A stretch of 36,595 nt of DNA from CAG-791 sp045546175. Its GTDB lineage: Bacteria; Bacillota; Clostridia; Lachnospirales; Lachnospiraceae. Where the stretch lies: assembly GCA_045546175.1 (NCBI GenBank), contig JAZQCI010000002.1:1-36595 (forward strand), in the 5' to 3' direction. The notes beneath the pieces are model-generated. The model had not been told where the DNA came from and made no database searches. It worked only from the letters and a program-made list of their open reading frames with translations. Position numbers and translations under genes: made by a program. Position 1 is the first letter of the stretch. Every line of letters starts with the position of its first letter. This document shows positions 1-7,346 of the stretch, in pieces.

Positions 1-666
1 CACCCCATACATATGTCTGAGCACAATCCTCTGCATTGTTTCCTTGCCGAACAGCTTCTCCATCATGCTGACTGCCGGCCCGTCATTCTCGACGAGCTTG
101 TGGGCGAACGCGCTGACACGGGCCTTCTTCTCATCTGCCGGGCATTTCTCCGCCGCCGTGAGCTCCGCGACGAACAGGTCTGTGTACTCTTTTGCCAGTT
201 TGTTGAAGCGGTCTGTCAGGCCTTTGCCCTTTTTGTGGACCGAGCAGGGGTACAGGACCGCATCATACCAGTGCTCGCCCGTCGGAGCGTCCGGAAGGCC
301 GGCGGACGCCGCCTTGATCTCGTCAAACTTCCCCTTGGATTCCTCGGACCACGGCTCGAGCTGAGTGTCGTAGAGCTCCGCCATCTGCGTCTCTGTCCCG
401 AAAGCATTCACCCAGTCCGCGTTGTAGAGCGGCAGGTCCGCCTCGAAAGGCGCGATCACGATCGTCTCCATCTTCATCAGCCCGAAGAACGCGTTCATCC
501 GCAGCACGCACAGATGTCCGATGCCGCTGATCTCCCAGCTCTTTGTCTCAAATGTCATGCCCCGCTTTGAAAGGCGCGCGTCCGCTCCGAGGTCCTTCGG
601 CACAAGGTCAAAATAGCGCTCCAGCGAATCCACTGTATACTGCCCGAGATCGATGTGTTTGCTCAT
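1..666 (-). CDS. Unrecognised protein, 3' end beyond window
   Basis: The reading frame starts at ATG 664-666 behind a good GGAGG and runs without a stop to the window edge (222 residues visible). It is soluble in appearance, with no signal peptide or membrane segment, and mixed alpha/beta. A stretch around residues 65-103 (MKMETIVIAPF, DLPLYNADW, ELYDTQLEP) followed by a helical C-terminal part ending near LFGKETMQRIVL faintly recalls ferredoxin-dependent bilin reductases (conserved LP-x-x-G-x-D region, then a DxQP-like motif). That is only an impression and I do not assign the function. It is the distal gene of a minus-strand run after a small membrane protein and a DUF1295 enzyme. An 11-bp direct repeat lies just upstream (682-692 and 707-717). 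Confidence 0.75.
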   Translation of the reverse strand, partial: MSKHIDLGQYTVDSLERYFDLVPKDLGADARLSKRGMTFETKSWEISGIGHLCVLRMNAFFGLMKMETIVIAPFEADLPLYNADWVNAFGTETQMAELYDTQLEPWSEESKGKFDEIKAASAGLPDAPTGEHWYDAVLYPCSVHKKGKGLTDRFNKLAKEYTDLFVAELTAAEKCPADEKKARVSAFAHKLVENDGPAVSMMEKLFGKETMQRIVLRHMYGV

Positions 667-726
667 TGTGTTTTCCTCCAAATGATGTCTGTTTTGCCCA
701 TCACAGATGATGTCTGTCCTGCCGGG

Positions 727-954
727 TCACAGCTTATCAAGCCCCGCCTCATGCAATATGTGGCACCCGGCCAAAAAAGCGAACTGCCCCACTTCATTGA
801 CGCCCTCCGCGATCCAGCTCCCTCCCTCGAAGAGGACCCTGGCAGGAAGGGTCATTTTATGCTTCATGTCGCCGGCGATCGTCATCGTTCCCGCTATGAA
901 GAAGACGACCGGCAGCAGATCAAAAACCGCCATAGGTATACTGTATTCTTTCAT
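727..954 (-). CDS. Small membrane protein, possibly truncated
   Basis: A 75-residue ORF starts 10 bases after the stop of the upstream DUF1295 gene, with AAGGGG as a plausible ribosome binding site. Residues 8-28 (VFDLLPVVFFIAGTMTIAG) form one clear hydrophobic segment, and a second weaker one lies near residues 53-68. The tight spacing and orientation argue that it is translated with its neighbours. The abrupt end suggests it may be the N-terminal part of a longer multi-pass protein. I do not recognise the family. Confidence 0.5.
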   Translation of the reverse strand: MKEYSIPMAVFDLLPVVFFIAGTMTIAGDMKHKMTLPARVLFEGGSWIAEGVNEVGQFAFLAGCHILHEAGLDKL

Positions 955-964
955 AGTCGGCCCC

Positions 965-1792
965 TTAGTCTCTGTACACCTTCATGGAATGATACTGCTT
1001 GGAAAACGGGAACAGGAGCGGCACTGTGTCGGAATACTTCTGGTATTCCGGGTCCAGGCCGTAGGTCTTCTCGTGCCGCAGCTCCAGGCGCTGTGCGGAA
1101 TTGTACATGACAAATGTGATCAGGACGAAAGCAACGAGCACCATGATCCACTGCTTGCCCTGCACGGCACCGATGCCGGAAACCGTCACGCCGAACCAGA
1201 ACAGAATCTCGGAGAAATAGTTCGGGCAGCGCACGTATTTGTAGAGTCCCGTGTTGCAGAAGCGCTTGGGGTTGATCTTTTTTGCCGCGGATTTCTGGTG
1301 GTCAGCCGTCGCTTCCCCGTAGATGGCCACTGCCATGATCAGGGCGCCGATCCACGCGAAGAGGTTGTCTCCGGCCTGGTTAATGACCCGGTATGTCACC
1401 GCGGAAGTCTCCGCTACGTACAGCCATGTGCAGAAAGCCCACATGAAGAGGGAGACCGGAATCGGCATGCGCTTGGTGGAACCGGTGGATTCCAGCGTCT
1501 TGCGGTATGCTGCATTGGTCAGCTCACGTTTCAAAAGATAGCCGCCCAGCCTATAACCGTAGATCGCGAAAAGCACCGCCATGACCGCCGTCGCCGGAGT
1601 CAGGCTTCCGTTAACGAAGCCGAAGATCAGGTGGAAAATACCGATGCACATGACCGAGAAGCCGTAACCCACGGACATGAACCAGACAAATTCGTGAAAG
1701 CCCATGCAGCAGCCGAGCGCCGAGACGATCGTCACTGTCCACATGAAGGTCGGCCATACTTTGCCAATATATGAGGGATCCAGATGCAGCAT
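965..1792 (-). CDS. DUF1295 / steroid 5-alpha-reductase-like membrane enzyme
   Basis: A 275-residue polytopic membrane protein with about six or seven hydrophobic helices. The C-terminal third carries the hallmark of the DUF1295/3-oxo-5-alpha-steroid 4-dehydrogenase and isoprenylcysteine methyltransferase fold: NTGLYKYVRCPNYFSEILFWFG (about residues 184-205), followed by a Glu/His/Tyr-rich cytosolic tail (ELRHEKTYG). Family members reduce NADPH-dependent double bonds in steroid-like lipids or methylate lipids, so the substrate cannot be named from sequence. It starts two bases before the stop region of an SDR fragment, with which it was probably once co-translated. In some gut bacteria a 5-alpha-reductase of this fold sits next to an SDR hydroxysteroid dehydrogenase, so a sterol or bile acid role is possible but unproven. 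Confidence 0.82.
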   Translation of the reverse strand: MLHLDPSYIGKVWPTFMWTVTIVSALGCCMGFHEFVWFMSVGYGFSVMCIGIFHLIFGFVNGSLTPATAVMAVLFAIYGYRLGGYLLKRELTNAAYRKTLESTGSTKRMPIPVSLFMWAFCTWLYVAETSAVTYRVINQAGDNLFAWIGALIMAVAIYGEATADHQKSAAKKINPKRFCNTGLYKYVRCPNYFSEILFWFGVTVSGIGAVQGKQWIMVLVAFVLITFVMYNSAQRLELRHEKTYGLDPEYQKYSDTVPLLFPFSKQYHSMKVYRD

Positions 1793-1794
1793 TT

Positions 1795-2034
1795 TTATTT
1801 CCTCCCGAAGTATTCTTCAATGTATTCCTTGAAGGAATGGTCTCCGGTCACATCTTTGCCCACAAGGTCGTGGGACAGTGTCCACTTTGAGAACAGGATG
1901 ATGTCATGCTTGCCGGCCTTCTTGATCTTAGGCAGGTTTGCCAAAATAGAGAACATCCAGATCGGGCTGTCCTTGATGATTACGGGCTTTCCGGCCGCGC
2001 GGAAGCAGAGCTTGGAATCCCGGGTCAGACCCCC
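1795..2034 (-). pseudogene. C-terminal fragment of an NAD(P)-dependent SDR-like protein
   Basis: An open frame of about 79 codons ends in GRK-stop two bases upstream of the DUF1295 start. It reads like the last quarter of an atypical SDR/NAD(P)H-binding reductase (…LCFRAAGKPVIIKDSPIW… then GDHSFKEYIEEYF). No start codon with a ribosome binding site exists, because the frame begins immediately after the in-frame TAA of the 2035-2997 gene. The missing Rossmann half must have been removed by a deletion or insertion whose edge lies at about 2034, where a short GGGTC-x-GACCC palindrome remains. The family assignment is tentative, but the truncation is clear. Confidence 0.55.
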
Positions 2035-2997
2035 TTACATATTTATGAGGTCTTCGCAGAGGCGGGCAATCAGTTCATCTCCGTCCCAACGTTCTTCTAT
2101 CGTTTTTATCACCTCGTAATCATCAGAACTCAGCTTAAAGCTTTTTGCCTGGTTCAGGAATTTGCGTATTACGATCTCAGGCTCTTCAACAAGGCTGATG
2201 CCGCGGCATGGGCCTTCGTCGAGAAGTGCCGCCATAATTCTTCTGATGCAGGTAAAACTCTCCTGCGTCAAGGGGCTGTCTAAAAGCGACGCTGCGTCAG
2301 ATTTGTTCCACGTCTCCAGCGCCGTATAGGGCGGCAGCACTCCATTATCTACACCTTCTGTCAGAAACCACTGCCTGATTTCCCCGGTCTCCGGTTCCAG
2401 GAACCTGCATGCATGCACCCTTCCCCAACCGTATACATGTTTTGTAATCTCGAATATCAAGTCGTTGCCACTGTCCCATTTTTGGATAATGGGCAGACAA
2501 AACCAGGTGAATTCATTGCAATGTGCGAGGTCTGTGATGATTTGCCTAAAGCCTTGCACTCTGTCTTCAGGTGCATTATGATGCAGCGCAAGGCCTATTT
2601 TAACAAGTTCTTTGTCTTTTGCCATAGCAATAAGATGCTTGCCATAGGAATACGCATGTATAGGATTGATACTGCCTGCATTTTCTTCTACGATAGCACA
2701 TAGAACTCCTGCAAATTCAAGGGTTCTCCGGGTCTTTGTAAGCTTCAGAAAGAGTTCGTCCGCAGTATTGATATGCCCGCCCACCATTGCATTCAGGGCA
2801 TCTACAAGAAGGTCTGCCTCTTCATCATTTAGTTTCCCTGGCTGCGTGTGAAAGTAAGTGATCCCATCCAGTGCACCATCAGCGAAAAGAATGCTTCTTC
2901 CATCATCCGGATCTTTCGGCAGGCTAAATTCGTGCGGGAGCTTTCCTTCACTATCTAAGTTTTCTCTGATAATCGCCAATATCGGCCTGTCGTACAT
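2035..2997 (-). CDS. Hypothetical 320-aa helical protein
   Basis: This intact ORF has an AAAGGAG ribosome binding site seven bases before its ATG. It has no signal peptide and no membrane helix. From about residue 75 on it is mostly alpha-helical, with a regular helix-pair rhythm like HEAT/ARM-type solenoids (for example residues 125-165 and 255-320). I do not recognise the family. It is more AT-rich than the flanking metabolic genes and sits with the antitoxin/Fic remnant and a membrane protein, so it probably belongs to a transferred accessory block. Its stop codon directly abuts the truncated SDR frame, which marks the left edge of the block. Confidence 0.7.
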   Translation of the reverse strand: MYDRPILAIIRENLDSEGKLPHEFSLPKDPDDGRSILFADGALDGITYFHTQPGKLNDEEADLLVDALNAMVGGHINTADELFLKLTKTRRTLEFAGVLCAIVEENAGSINPIHAYSYGKHLIAMAKDKELVKIGLALHHNAPEDRVQGFRQIITDLAHCNEFTWFCLPIIQKWDSGNDLIFEITKHVYGWGRVHACRFLEPETGEIRQWFLTEGVDNGVLPPYTALETWNKSDAASLLDSPLTQESFTCIRRIMAALLDEGPCRGISLVEEPEIVIRKFLNQAKSFKLSSDDYEVIKTIEERWDGDELIARLCEDLINM

Positions 2998-3037
2998 GTT
3001 TTTCTCCTTTACTATTCATTGTGCTTGCCAAAACATT

Positions 3038-3979
3038 TTATGCCGTTCCTCTTTCCGTCCCTTCCGTCCTGTAATTTCTCAATATATCTAATCCAAGAAG
3101 CAGTGCCTTTTCATGCGACTTTGTCCCAAATTCCCTGGCATCATACTCGTGAACATTCGCCAGCGAATCGGCGGTGAACAAGAACTGTCCGAACATGGCC
3201 CCGCGTTTTCGGCAACAGGCCGCAAGCGCAGCACTCTCCATCTCTACTACAGAGCAGCCTTCTTGGAGACGATACTGAACCATGTCCCTGGTCTCGCGGA
3301 AGAACCCATCTGTAGACCATGTCGTGCATGTTACAAAAGGAAGACCATGTTTTTTAAAAGTCTCTTCAATCACTGAAATTGGTTCTCTGTCAAGTTCAAT
3401 ATATCTCGATGCCGGGAGATAATGATAAGATGTTCCTTCTGCTCTGAGTGCTTTCGTCGGGACAATAAAAGCATCTTCCGGAAGATCTGCCAGCACCCCA
3501 CAAGAGCCGACTGCAATTACCTTCTTACATCCACAACTGACAAGAGTATCCAAAACCTGGGCTGATGCTGCCGCACCGATCGGAGACTGTACCAGACAAA
3601 TATCTTCCTCTGTTTCATGCAGAACATAAATCTTTATATCATGAGAAACTGTGATGAGTGTTTCGACCACTTTTGCATCATTGTTATGGGCATATTCATG
3701 AACAACATCACCAAGAAATGCAGAACAGATTATTTTTTTCCCAATATCTACGGTTCTTACTTTTCCTGCCCATTCGTAGATATCCTGAAAAATAAAGTGA
3801 TGAATATCCTTTAAGTGCTTAAAATCAAAGCTCCCAGAAATTGGATGTAGCTGCAGCCAAGCAAGGTTCGCTCCTGTCGACAACGCCTCAAGTTTTTCCA
3901 GTTCCAGCCCATCATGGCAATCAAACAGATTAATTAAAACATTAGTTCCAGGATAGACATATTTATCCACGCTTCCCAT
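3038..3979 (-). CDS. Chimera: Fic N-terminus fused to nucleoside phosphorylase
   Basis: Residues 1 to about 82 match the N-terminal half of Fic-family proteins: YPGTNVLIN (9-17), LHPISGSFDFKHLKDIH (44-60) and IFQDIYEWAGKVRTVDI (63-79). The catalytic HPFx[D/E]GNGR loop that should follow is absent. From about residue 83 the protein is instead a purine/uridine phosphorylase-fold enzyme: QSPIGAAASA (131-140), the VGSCGVLADLP motif (157-167), TTWSTDGFFRET (219-230), the nucleoside-binding SVVEMESAAL (243-252) and FTADSL (268-273). The frame is open across the join, near base 3735. The gene overlaps the upstream antitoxin by 17 bases, as expected for an antitoxin-Fic pair. AMPylation activity must be lost. 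The phosphorylase part keeps its substrate-binding elements but has lost its own N-terminal segment, so its activity is uncertain. Confidence 0.85.
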   Translation of the reverse strand: MGSVDKYVYPGTNVLINLFDCHDGLELEKLEALSTGANLAWLQLHPISGSFDFKHLKDIHHFIFQDIYEWAGKVRTVDIGKKIICSAFLGDVVHEYAHNNDAKVVETLITVSHDIKIYVLHETEEDICLVQSPIGAAASAQVLDTLVSCGCKKVIAVGSCGVLADLPEDAFIVPTKALRAEGTSYHYLPASRYIELDREPISVIEETFKKHGLPFVTCTTWSTDGFFRETRDMVQYRLQEGCSVVEMESAALAACCRKRGAMFGQFLFTADSLANVHEYDAREFGTKSHEKALLLGLDILRNYRTEGTERGTA

Positions 3980-4322
3980 TCCTGCGATAGTTCTCCTTTA
4001 GTCTTTGCTGGTAAGCTTCTCTTGAAATCTCTCCCCTGATCATCCCGGCGATATCCATTACCTCAGGATCAGTCAAAGACAATCCTTCAATTGCCAGAGT
4101 GGCCTGCATCTGCCGCACAGCATCGATTTCCTCGGGTGTCAACTCGTTTTTAATATATCCATCTGCCTTCATTACCCTCGAAATCAAAGACACCAGATAA
4201 TTGGGTGGTGCAGATACCCCCTGCTCCCAGTGTTGGATGTTCGCAACAGGTATACCAAGATAAGTTGCAAATCTGCTTTGACTCATATTTGTTGTTTTTC
4301 TCAATTCCTTAATTGCATTCAT
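3963..4322 (-). CDS. XRE-HTH antitoxin with VbhA-like Fic-inhibitory motif
   Basis: A 119-residue protein. Residues 1-50 form an XRE-type helix-turn-helix (TTNMSQSRFATYLGIPVANIQHWEQG), which should bind DNA and autoregulate. Residues 58-113 look like the VbhA-type antitoxin domain. They contain the inhibitory [S/T]xxxE[G/N] signature as T75-LAI-E79-G80, followed by the LTDPEVMDIAGMIRGEIS helix region. Class I Fic antitoxins of this kind block ATP binding in the partner Fic protein. The start is ATG behind GGGAGG, under a consensus promoter. The gene overlaps the downstream Fic::phosphorylase chimera by 17 bases. Since the partner has lost its Fic active site, this antitoxin now has no obvious local target. 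Confidence 0.85.
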   Translation of the reverse strand: MNAIKELRKTTNMSQSRFATYLGIPVANIQHWEQGVSAPPNYLVSLISRVMKADGYIKNELTPEEIDAVRQMQATLAIEGLSLTDPEVMDIAGMIRGEISREAYQQRLKENYRRNGKRG

Positions 4323-4344
4323 TTCAGAGCCTCCCTATACAGAC

Positions 4345-4374
4345 ATTATATACTAATCGCATATAGTCAGTCAA
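4345..4374 (-). promoter_or_regulatory. Promoter of the XRE/Fic operon
   Basis: On the minus strand TTGACT (4369-4374) and TATAAT (4345-4350) are separated by 18 bases, 23 bases upstream of the antitoxin ATG. The spacer and -10 hold a near-palindromic TATATGCG/…/AGTATATA sequence, a plausible operator for the encoded XRE protein (inference). Confidence 0.65.
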
Positions 4375-4489
4375 ATGAATCATGTTCGTGAGAACTGCGC
4401 AAGAAAACCGATACCCTTGCCGTATCGCCGCCTTATTTCACTAATCAAAGTACAATTAATCCACTCGGCAAACTGGAACTGGAAGTTAT

Positions 4490-4939
4490 CTAAACAATAA
4501 AATTAGCGATAGTGTATATTAGATGGCACATCGAAAAGACTCCGGCAAAAAATGCAGCGATCATATTCCTTCTTTTATATGAATATATAAGAAATGCCGC
4601 ACAGGGAAATACAGTCAGACCCAACAATACCGTCGTTTCGATATTTCCCCGATAGTAACAAAACCAGCATATATAGTAAAGGACGACGCATGCCATCACT
4701 GTGATGATCGTTTCTATTAATTTTGATTCTGTATTATTCCGGCTAATGACGAGGCAAAGACTCGCCACCATCAACACCTGACAGACTGAAGCAATACTAT
4801 CTATTGTGCCTGTTACAGATTCTGTCCGAAGAACATCATTAGGAGCCGGGACAACAAACCAGATGAAGTTTGGTATCATTATGCTCAGAAAAAGGATAAG
4901 GCCTATCCAGTCAAAGCCGATTCTATAGTTTTTCAGCAT
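4490..4939 (-). CDS. Hypothetical five-helix membrane protein
   Basis: A 149-residue, almost wholly hydrophobic protein starts at ATG 4937-4939 behind GGAGATG. Hydrophobic helices lie at about residues 10-30, 45-65, 77-96, 101-118 and 126-147. Short charged loops (SRNNTESK, SYKRRN) set the topology. There is no recognisable catalytic motif. It precedes the antitoxin/Fic unit but is separated from it by 167 bases containing that unit's promoter, so it is probably transcribed separately. No family is recognised. Confidence 0.7.
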   Translation of the reverse strand: MLKNYRIGFDWIGLILFLSIMIPNFIWFVVPAPNDVLRTESVTGTIDSIASVCQVLMVASLCLVISRNNTESKLIETIITVMACVVLYYICWFCYYRGNIETTVLLGLTVFPCAAFLIYSYKRRNMIAAFFAGVFSMCHLIYTIANFIV

Positions 4940-4977
4940 TTAAACATCTCCACAAGCCCTGATTCTTCAGGATCTCA

Positions 4978-5116
4978 TTAGACTTTATATTTATGATTTT
5001 CTGTGTACGATCCAGTCACTGTCCAAAGCTTCTCTTTCTGAATACTCCGGTCATGTTCTTTTCCAAATTCCTTTGCTTGCATTAACAGTACAGTCTCTTC
5101 TAAATTCCGAATTGTG
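4978..5116 (-). other. Possible short coding remnant downstream of BASS gene
   Basis: Between the transporter stop and the membrane-protein start, a minus-strand frame without a start codon reads TIRNLEETVLLMQAKEFGKE… to a stop at 4978, about 46 codons with protein-like composition. It could be the tail of a lost gene, or chance. Nothing else is seen in this 194-base gap. Confidence 0.2.
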
Positions 5117-5133
5117 CCTCAGCTTCACTATAC

Positions 5134-6054
5134 TTACGCTCCATTAAACCATCCTGCCAGTATAGCCCCGGAAATATTATGCCATACAGAAAAAATTGCG
5201 CCCAGTACTGTTGCCATAGTTAAGTTCGGAAAAGCAGATCCGGCAAGTGTTGTTGCAAGCCCCGAATTCTGCATTCCTATCTCTATGGCAACTGCCTTTT
5301 TTCTGGGAAGATCCATCTTAAACAGAACACCGATCAGATAGCCCAATAGATACCCAAGCAGATTATGAAGGATCACAACGACAAAGATGATTGCTCCCGT
5401 AGACAATATTTTGGCGCTGTTATGTGATACGACCGATGCAACAATGAGACAGATGGCGGTTACGGATACCAAAGGCAGGGAATCTCTGATTCTCTGGGTA
5501 TGCTTTCCAAATAATCTGTTGACCAGCACTCCCAGTCCGATGGGAACGATCACAACCTGTATTATGGATAAGAACATTGCTTTGGCATCCACACTTACAG
5601 ATGTTCTCAGATACAGGTATGTCAGTAAGGGAGTAAGAAACGGCGCCAGCAATGTATTAATACTGGTCATTCCTACCGAAAGCGCCGTATCGCCTTTTGA
5701 CAGATAGGTTATGACATTGCTTGATGTTCCCCCGGGACACGTTCCGACAAGCACTACTCCCACCAGCAATTCATCGTTCAGGTTGAACGCTTTCCCCAGC
5801 GCAAAAGCCAGCAAAGGCATTATTATAAACTGTGCTGCACATCCTATTATGATATCTCTGGGTCTTTGGAACACTATGGCAAAATCAGACAGCTTCGTCG
5901 TAAGTCCCATCCCGAACATAACGAGCATCAGAAGATAATTGATCCATTTTGTCTGTATCCAAAGGCTCGTCCCCGGCACAAAAAGTGCCGCCGCTGCAAT
6001 GATCAGGACGATCCATGCCATATTCCTGCCAACAAAATCACTTGCTTTCTTCAT
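5134..6054 (-). CDS. Bile acid:sodium symporter (BASS) family transporter
   Basis: A 306-residue integral membrane protein with nine or ten helices, the usual length for bacterial BASS/SBF proteins. It carries the two signature regions near the sodium sites: VGTCPGGTSSNVITYLSKGD (about residues 101-120) and IEIGMQNSGLATTLA (about 258-272). Transporters of this family couple sodium import to uptake of bile acids, 2-keto acids, pantothenate or sulfonates in different bacteria, so the substrate here is open. The start is ATG behind GGAGGACAAG. It lies upstream of the accessory block and about 4 kb from the DUF1295/SDR pair. Whether that proximity reflects steroid metabolism is speculation. Confidence 0.9.
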   Translation of the reverse strand: MKKASDFVGRNMAWIVLIIAAAALFVPGTSLWIQTKWINYLLMLVMFGMGLTTKLSDFAIVFQRPRDIIIGCAAQFIIMPLLAFALGKAFNLNDELLVGVVLVGTCPGGTSSNVITYLSKGDTALSVGMTSINTLLAPFLTPLLTYLYLRTSVSVDAKAMFLSIIQVVIVPIGLGVLVNRLFGKHTQRIRDSLPLVSVTAICLIVASVVSHNSAKILSTGAIIFVVVILHNLLGYLLGYLIGVLFKMDLPRKKAVAIEIGMQNSGLATTLAGSAFPNLTMATVLGAIFSVWHNISGAILAGWFNGA

Positions 6055-6102
6055 CTTGTCCTCCGTGTCGGCGCTTCGAGCGACGAGCGCAGCTCCTTGT
6101 TT

Positions 6103-7338
6103 TCATGCCTTATTCAGAATAATCTTAACATCGCCAAAATCCTGAGGCACCTCAAATTCATCCTTACAGGCCGCATATCCTTCCGGCACCTTCTGCACAT
6201 GAACCGTATACGTTCCTTCTTCCGCCGTGAATAAAGCCGTTCCTTCCGCATCCGTCTTTCCCATCATGCAGGTAGTATCGGAACAGAACTGCACTGCGGC
6301 GCCGGCGACCGGCATTCCGTCTTCATCTGTGACAATGACGCGGCAGGCATTCTGCTTCTCCGGTGTGCCATCGGTCGATGAAGGTTTATGATCTACCGAT
6401 TCCTCGGCAAGCAGGCTGTCAATCGTTTTTTCATACTCCGAAATATCGGCGGGCACACCGACGATGGGATTTGTCAGGATCTTCCCTTTCCGATCCACAA
6501 AGAATGTTGTCGGCAGACTTTCTACCGCCAGCTCCTCCATCCCCTCATAGGGCAAAATATTGATATATGTAAGATTGTTTTTGCTGATCAGCGCCTTGCA
6601 GTCATCCGCCTTTTCTCTCGCATCGTCACAGATGCCGACAATGGCGGCATTCTTTGTCCCCAGACGGCGGTGCATATTTCCGAGCTCTTCCAGCTCTTTT
6701 TTGCACGGCCCGCACCAGGTCGCCCAGATATTGATCATGGTTACGGCGTGGTCAGAAAAGAGGTCCTCGCTCTTCACGGGATTGCCGTCAATATCTGCAG
6801 TTTCAAAATGAAGCATCCTGCCCACCAGATCAGCCCCTGGGATCTGCGGTCCGATAAACTCGGCATTCTTCAGCGCCTCAATCAGTGCCGGCTGAAGAAT
6901 ACGGAATTCTTCCGCAAAAGCCGGCTCCATCTCCTTCATAAATGCTTCGTCGTTACTGCGGTCGATAATCGCATAATACACAATATCGCTGTATCTGCCG
7001 ATCTCCGTGAAGCTGTCTTTGGGTACATCTCCCATCTTCATCTTCTCTGCAATTTCTTCCGGCCCCTGTGCGCCGCCCATGCCGGCGACCACGATAAGGC
7101 TGCCCATGGCGTCGGCAACTTTCAGTTTGTCTTCTTCACTCAGCTCACCGCTCTCAGACTTGCCGGCCATAGCTTTGATGTCCTCTGCGGAGACAGCGAT
7201 ATAGCTGAACATCATAAAGTACACGCCGTCTCCAGTGTCTCCGAATGCCATCGGGGAAACCTGTCCAAGGGTATGATCGAACATGTCGGGATAGGTCAGG
7301 CGAATTCCCATGTTGTGAAATGTTTCTGTTCTTTCCAT
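6103..7338 (-). CDS. TlpA/thioredoxin-like protein with extra N- and C-terminal domains
   Basis: I chose ATG 7336-7338 because GTGAGGAAG precedes it at normal distance, giving 411 residues. Residues 1-160 form an uncharacterised alpha/beta domain. Residues 165-315 are a TlpA/AhpC-like redoxin with the redox motif WCGPCK (Cys209, Cys212) and the cis-proline region ESLPTTFFVDRKGK. After a Ser/Thr/Lys linker, residues 335-411 form a carboxypeptidase-regulatory/CnaB-like beta sandwich (CRVIVTDEDGMPVAGAAV… DAEGTALFTAEEGTYTVHV). It should be a thiol-disulfide oxidoreductase. Unlike most TlpA proteins it has no signal peptide or membrane anchor, so it is predicted cytosolic, or its N-terminus has been replaced. 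It is preceded within 10 bases by the stop of the hydrolase stub. Confidence 0.85.
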   Translation of the reverse strand: MERTETFHNMGIRLTYPDMFDHTLGQVSPMAFGDTGDGVYFMMFSYIAVSAEDIKAMAGKSESGELSEEDKLKVADAMGSLIVVAGMGGAQGPEEIAEKMKMGDVPKDSFTEIGRYSDIVYYAIIDRSNDEAFMKEMEPAFAEEFRILQPALIEALKNAEFIGPQIPGADLVGRMLHFETADIDGNPVKSEDLFSDHAVTMINIWATWCGPCKKELEELGNMHRRLGTKNAAIVGICDDAREKADDCKALISKNNLTYINILPYEGMEELAVESLPTTFFVDRKGKILTNPIVGVPADISEYEKTIDSLLAEESVDHKPSSTDGTPEKQNACRVIVTDEDGMPVAGAAVQFCSDTTCMMGKTDAEGTALFTAEEGTYTVHVQKVPEGYAACKDEFEVPQDFGDVKIILNKA

Positions 7339-7346
7339 CTTCTTCC

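Noticed and set aside
4323..4489. A small gene between the antitoxin promoter and the membrane protein
   Set aside because: No frame with a start, ribosome binding site and reasonable length was found on either strand. It holds only the antitoxin promoter region.
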